Source: VAZQ01 sp963702695 (GTDB lineage Bacteria > Pseudomonadota > Alphaproteobacteria > Rhizobiales > Xanthobacteraceae). Taken from it: 64,000 bases of DNA. Below are positions 61,465 through 64,000 of the stretch, piece after piece. The stretch covers positions 124,001 to 188,000 of the forward strand of contig CAVPDS010000008.1 of assembly GCA_963702695.1 (NCBI GenBank), written 5' to 3'. Each line of letters opens with the position of its first letter. The stretch's first letter is position 1. Under the pieces are notes generated by a model. That model searched no databases. It was not told the DNA's origin and worked only from the letters and a program-made list of their open reading frames with translations. A program made the position numbers and the translations under genes.

Positions 61465-63042
61465 TCAGCCCAAGCCCGCGCGGCGGAAGCCTTCCAAATA
61501 GTGCTTCCGGTCGGCGTCCCGCTGGATCGGCATTTGCTTTGCGATCCAGGCGAGCGAAATATTGGGCTGCGCGCGGCGAAGCTCCTGCAATGCGAGCCTG
61601 GCGACATCGTCTTGTCCGGCCATGCCCGCGGCGGACGTCAGCACCCGGTGGGCGCCAACGAAATCGCCGCGTTGCCGGATGCCCTCGCGTGCAAGACGCA
61701 TTGCCTCGTCGTAATTGCGCCCGATGAACTGGGCGTAGGCGGCGATGCCGTAATAAATCGCCGTGAACGGATCGCGCGGGCTCAGCCGCAGCGCACGGCG
61801 CGCGGCGCCGTCGGCTTCTTCCCAGCGCCCGCAATAGGACAGCGCCAGGCCATAATAACCTTGCGCCAGTGAAAAGTTCGGATTGAGCCGCAGCGCCAGC
61901 TCGAACTCCGACAGCGAATCGTCGAACCGTCGCGTGAACAGATAAACACTGCCCAGCGCGTGGTGCGCCCAGGGGTCCTCGCTGTCGGCGAGGATCGCCG
62001 CCAGCGCCGCGCGCTCGGCGAGCGGCGCCACCGTCGCTATCTCGGCCCAACCCATGTGGGCGCTGAACGTCTGGCTGGCGGCGAGCACGCCGAGCGCCTG
62101 GCCGTAGTGTGGATCGATGGCGGTCGCCTTCTCGAGCAGCGCCTGCGCGACCAGACAATCCTGCCGCGTCACCCGCCAATAGTGCGCCAGCGCCCGCATC
62201 ACCAGATCCCAGGCGTCCATGCTGTCCGGCGCCTTGCGCCTGGCGCGAAAATTTTCCGCCGCATAGAGTTGCGGCTCGATCGCGGCGACGATCGCTTCGG
62301 TGATCTCGTCCTGCACCGCGAACACGTCGGCGAGGCCGCGATCGTAGCGCTCCGCCCAGATGTGGCTGCCGGTGGTGACGTCGTTGAGCTGTGCCGTGAT
62401 GCGCACGCGATCGCCGCCCTTGCGCACGCTGCCCTCGACCACATAGCCGACGCCGAGCTCCTCGGCGACCTGCTTCATATGCACGGCCTTGCCTTTGTAG
62501 ATGAACGAGGAGTTGCGCGCGATCACGAAGAACCAGCGCAGCTTGGACAAAGCGGTGATGATGTCTTCGCTGATGCCGTCGGAGAAATATTCCTGCTCTG
62601 GATCGCCGCTCATGTTGGTGAAGGGCAGCACGGCGATGGCCGGACGGTCGGGCAGCGGCAAGGCCGGGCGCGACGGCTCATGGATTTCATCCGGCGGCGG
62701 AGCGGCGGCGGGTGGGGATTCTGCGCCATTTGGTTGCGTGCGCACGGTGCCGACGAAGCGCAAACCTTTGCGCGCGATGGTGCGGATCAGTTTCTGGCAC
62801 GTGCCGCTGTCGCCGATCGCCTTTCGCGCGGCGTTGATGCGGCTGGTCAGCGTCGAATCCGACACGATCCGGCCGCCCCAGATTGATGCGATGAGGTCGT
62901 CCTTGCTGACGACGTGGTCGCGGTTCTGCACCAGGTAAACCAGCAGATCGAACACCTGCGGCTCGACGGCAATCGCCTCGGAGCCGCGGCGCAGCTCGCG
63001 CCGGTCGGTGTCAAGCGTATGATTGGCAAACAGAAATTGCAC
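61465..63042 (-). CDS. Winged-helix regulator with TPR domain (CadC/adenylate-cyclase-like)
   Basis: A 525-residue protein. An OmpR/PhoB-type DNA-binding domain occupies residues 1-100 (EPQVFDLLVYLVQNRDHVVS, SRINAARKAIGDSG and KGLRFVG). A Pro-rich linker follows, then a domain often fused to such regulators (IAVLPFTNMSGDPEQEYFSD, GSHIWAERYDRGLADVFAVQ), then TPR-like repeats from about residue 330. No receiver domain, kinase or membrane helix is seen, so the signal is unknown. The start is GTG (63040-63042). It lies convergent to the diheme cytochrome and divergent from the tautomerase gene, 159 bases away; it may control either. Confidence 0.88.
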   Translation of the reverse strand: MQFLFANHTLDTDRRELRRGSEAIAVEPQVFDLLVYLVQNRDHVVSKDDLIASIWGGRIVSDSTLTSRINAARKAIGDSGTCQKLIRTIARKGLRFVGTVRTQPNGAESPPAAAPPPDEIHEPSRPALPLPDRPAIAVLPFTNMSGDPEQEYFSDGISEDIITALSKLRWFFVIARNSSFIYKGKAVHMKQVAEELGVGYVVEGSVRKGGDRVRITAQLNDVTTGSHIWAERYDRGLADVFAVQDEITEAIVAAIEPQLYAAENFRARRKAPDSMDAWDLVMRALAHYWRVTRQDCLVAQALLEKATAIDPHYGQALGVLAASQTFSAHMGWAEIATVAPLAERAALAAILADSEDPWAHHALGSVYLFTRRFDDSLSEFELALRLNPNFSLAQGYYGLALSYCGRWEEADGAARRALRLSPRDPFTAIYYGIAAYAQFIGRNYDEAMRLAREGIRQRGDFVGAHRVLTSAAGMAGQDDVARLALQELRRAQPNISLAWIAKQMPIQRDADRKHYLEGFRRAGLG

Positions 63043-63201
63043 GTCGGTGTCCCGAAGCCGGACTGCAAAGCCACTCTCAAGGAATAATCAAGGCCATCTC
63101 AAGGACAAATCATAGCACTCTGAAAGTCTTGATCGGCCGCAACGTGCTTGTTCACGACGTCCTCGCTTGGGGCGAGGCCAGTAACATGAAGGAGCACGAC
63201 A

Positions 63202-63429
63202 ATGCCATTGATAGAGGTCCATCTGATCGAGAAGGTGTTCAGCCCTGAGCAAAAGCGCCGGATCATCCAGGAATTGACCGATGCCATGGTCGCGATCGAA
63301 GGAGAGAACATGCGCGGAGTGACCTGGGTCAAGATTTCCGAAACAAAGAGCGGCGAATGGGGCATTGGCGGCCAGCCCCTGACCACTGAGGCCGTCAAGG
63401 ATCTCGCCGCCGGCCGACATGCAGCGTGA
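63202..63429 (+). CDS. 4-oxalocrotonate tautomerase-family protein
   Basis: A 75-residue tautomerase with the catalytic Pro directly after Met (MPLIEVHLIEKVFSPEQKRR), which becomes the N-terminal base after Met removal. The helix QELTDAMVAIEGENMRGVTW and the strand VKISETKSGEWGIGG follow. It would interconvert enol and keto forms of small carboxylates, often in aromatic degradation. Slightly longer than the 62-residue type. Aaggagcacgac precedes the ATG. It is divergent from the winged-helix regulator. Confidence 0.88.
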   Translation: MPLIEVHLIEKVFSPEQKRRIIQELTDAMVAIEGENMRGVTWVKISETKSGEWGIGGQPLTTEAVKDLAAGRHAA

Positions 63430-63559
63430 TGGTATTCATTGACCGGCATCGCAGCGCGGCGCCGACCTGATGATTGGAGTCAATCGGAGTTTCACGACTC
63501 GGGCGCAAGCGCCGGAGCTGCGAAACCGCACAACAATATTTGGAACACAGGGTAATCCC

Positions 63560-64000
63560 ATGGGCCGGTTCATCGCCTTCCTCTACGGACTTGCATCCTA
63601 CGTCGCATTCTTCGTCACCATCCTCTACGCCATCGGCTTCGTCTCGGGCCTCGTGGTGCCAAAGACCATCGACACCGGAGCGGTCGTGCCGATCACAGAG
63701 GCGTTCATCGTCAACCTTCTCCTGATGTCCGTCTTCGCCGTTCAGCACAGCGTGATGGCGCGCAAGCAGTTCAAGCAATGGTGGACGCAATTCGTGCCGA
63801 AATCGGTCGAGCGCAGCACCTATGTGCTGTTCTCAAGCCTGGCGCTCATCTTGCTGTTCTGGCAGTGGCGCCCGATTCCGACGGTGGTCTGGCAGATCAC
63901 CGATCCGCAAATCGCCATGGCGGTGACCGGCGTGTCGTTCGTTGGCTGGCTGATCGTGTTTACCTCGACGTTCCTGATCAACCATTTTGAGCTGTTCGGG
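63560..64000 (+). CDS. MddA/NnrU-like membrane protein (runs off the window)
   Basis: 147 residues are visible. Membrane helices include LASYVAFFVTILYAIGFVSG, AFIVNLLLMSVFAVQHSVMA, YVLFSSLALILLFWQWRPIP and VTGVSFVGWLIVFTSTFLIN, with the motifs VQHSVMARKQFKQWW and NHFELFG at the cut. This N-terminal pattern matches the methanethiol S-methyltransferase (MddA) and NnrU group of membrane methyltransferase-like proteins. The catalytic C-terminal part is beyond the window, so the choice between the two cannot be settled. Confidence 0.78.
   Translation, partial: MGRFIAFLYGLASYVAFFVTILYAIGFVSGLVVPKTIDTGAVVPITEAFIVNLLLMSVFAVQHSVMARKQFKQWWTQFVPKSVERSTYVLFSSLALILLFWQWRPIPTVVWQITDPQIAMAVTGVSFVGWLIVFTSTFLINHFELFG

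Overview
The window looks like a piece of a high-GC alphaproteobacterial chromosome of the order Hyphomicrobiales (Bradyrhizobium / Rhodopseudomonas / Xanthobacteraceae-like). The signs are strong G+C bias at codon position 3, an aerobic CO-dehydrogenase-type cox locus, Liv and Bug/TctC uptake proteins, many Tat-exported enzymes, and several families of palindromic intergenic repeats. This is an inference from gene content; no rRNA or other taxonomic marker is present.

Layout. 0.2-3.5 kb: a leftward livHMG operon (branched-chain amino acid-type ABC transporter). 3.7-5.9 kb: a divergent two-component flavin monooxygenase (HpaB-like oxygenase plus flavin reductase). 6.0-7.2 kb: a Gln/Gly-rich small protein and an internally deleted group II intron. 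8.0-8.8 kb: a 3-oxoadipate enol-lactonase. 8.9-16.4 kb: a form II CO-dehydrogenase-like operon coxG-S-L-M-D-E plus a short XdhC-type protein, with several apparent frameshifts around 14.1-14.7 kb. 16.5-25.3 kb: housekeeping-like small genes, a 4-copy 56-bp tandem repeat, a Tat-exported dienelactone hydrolase, glutathione peroxidase, two periplasmic solute-binding proteins, a RidA protein and a Sel1-repeat protein. 25.5-30.6 kb: a second molybdenum hydroxylase, probably periplasmic (Tat small subunit, Mo large subunit, FAD/[4Fe-4S] subunit), with a tiny membrane protein and a cytochrome b561. 31.2-32.2 kb: a beta-hydroxyacid dehydrogenase-like protein.

From about 32.3 to 54.5 kb the window changes character. 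A stretch of broken genes (RND efflux pump and its fusion protein, Fic C-terminus, SNF2 helicase, channel N-terminus) leads into a coherent sulfatase cluster. The cluster holds a formylglycine-generating enzyme coupled to a Tat sulfatase, a DUF3302/HlyD membrane pair, a large arylsulfatase, two DUF1254 proteins and two more Tat sulfatases. It ends in further fragments (nSTAND NTPase, TctC) directly at the 3' end of a tRNA-Ser(TGA) gene. This arrangement suggests a genomic island inserted at that tRNA, although no integrase was recognised.

54.6-64 kb: an accessory-to-core region with a collagen-like lipoprotein, a DUF2939 protein, a gamma-glutamyltransferase, small secreted proteins, a diheme cytochrome c, a winged-helix/TPR regulator, a tautomerase and the start of an MddA/NnrU-like membrane protein.

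The recurring theme is exported oxidation and hydrolysis of organic compounds: aromatic hydroxylation and ring-cleavage products, aldehydes or purine-like substrates, and sulfate esters. At least seven loci contain apparent frameshifts, several explained by a single-base indel next to a short homopolymer. Some of these may be assembly errors; the multiply broken genes at 32.9-37.7 kb look like real decay.
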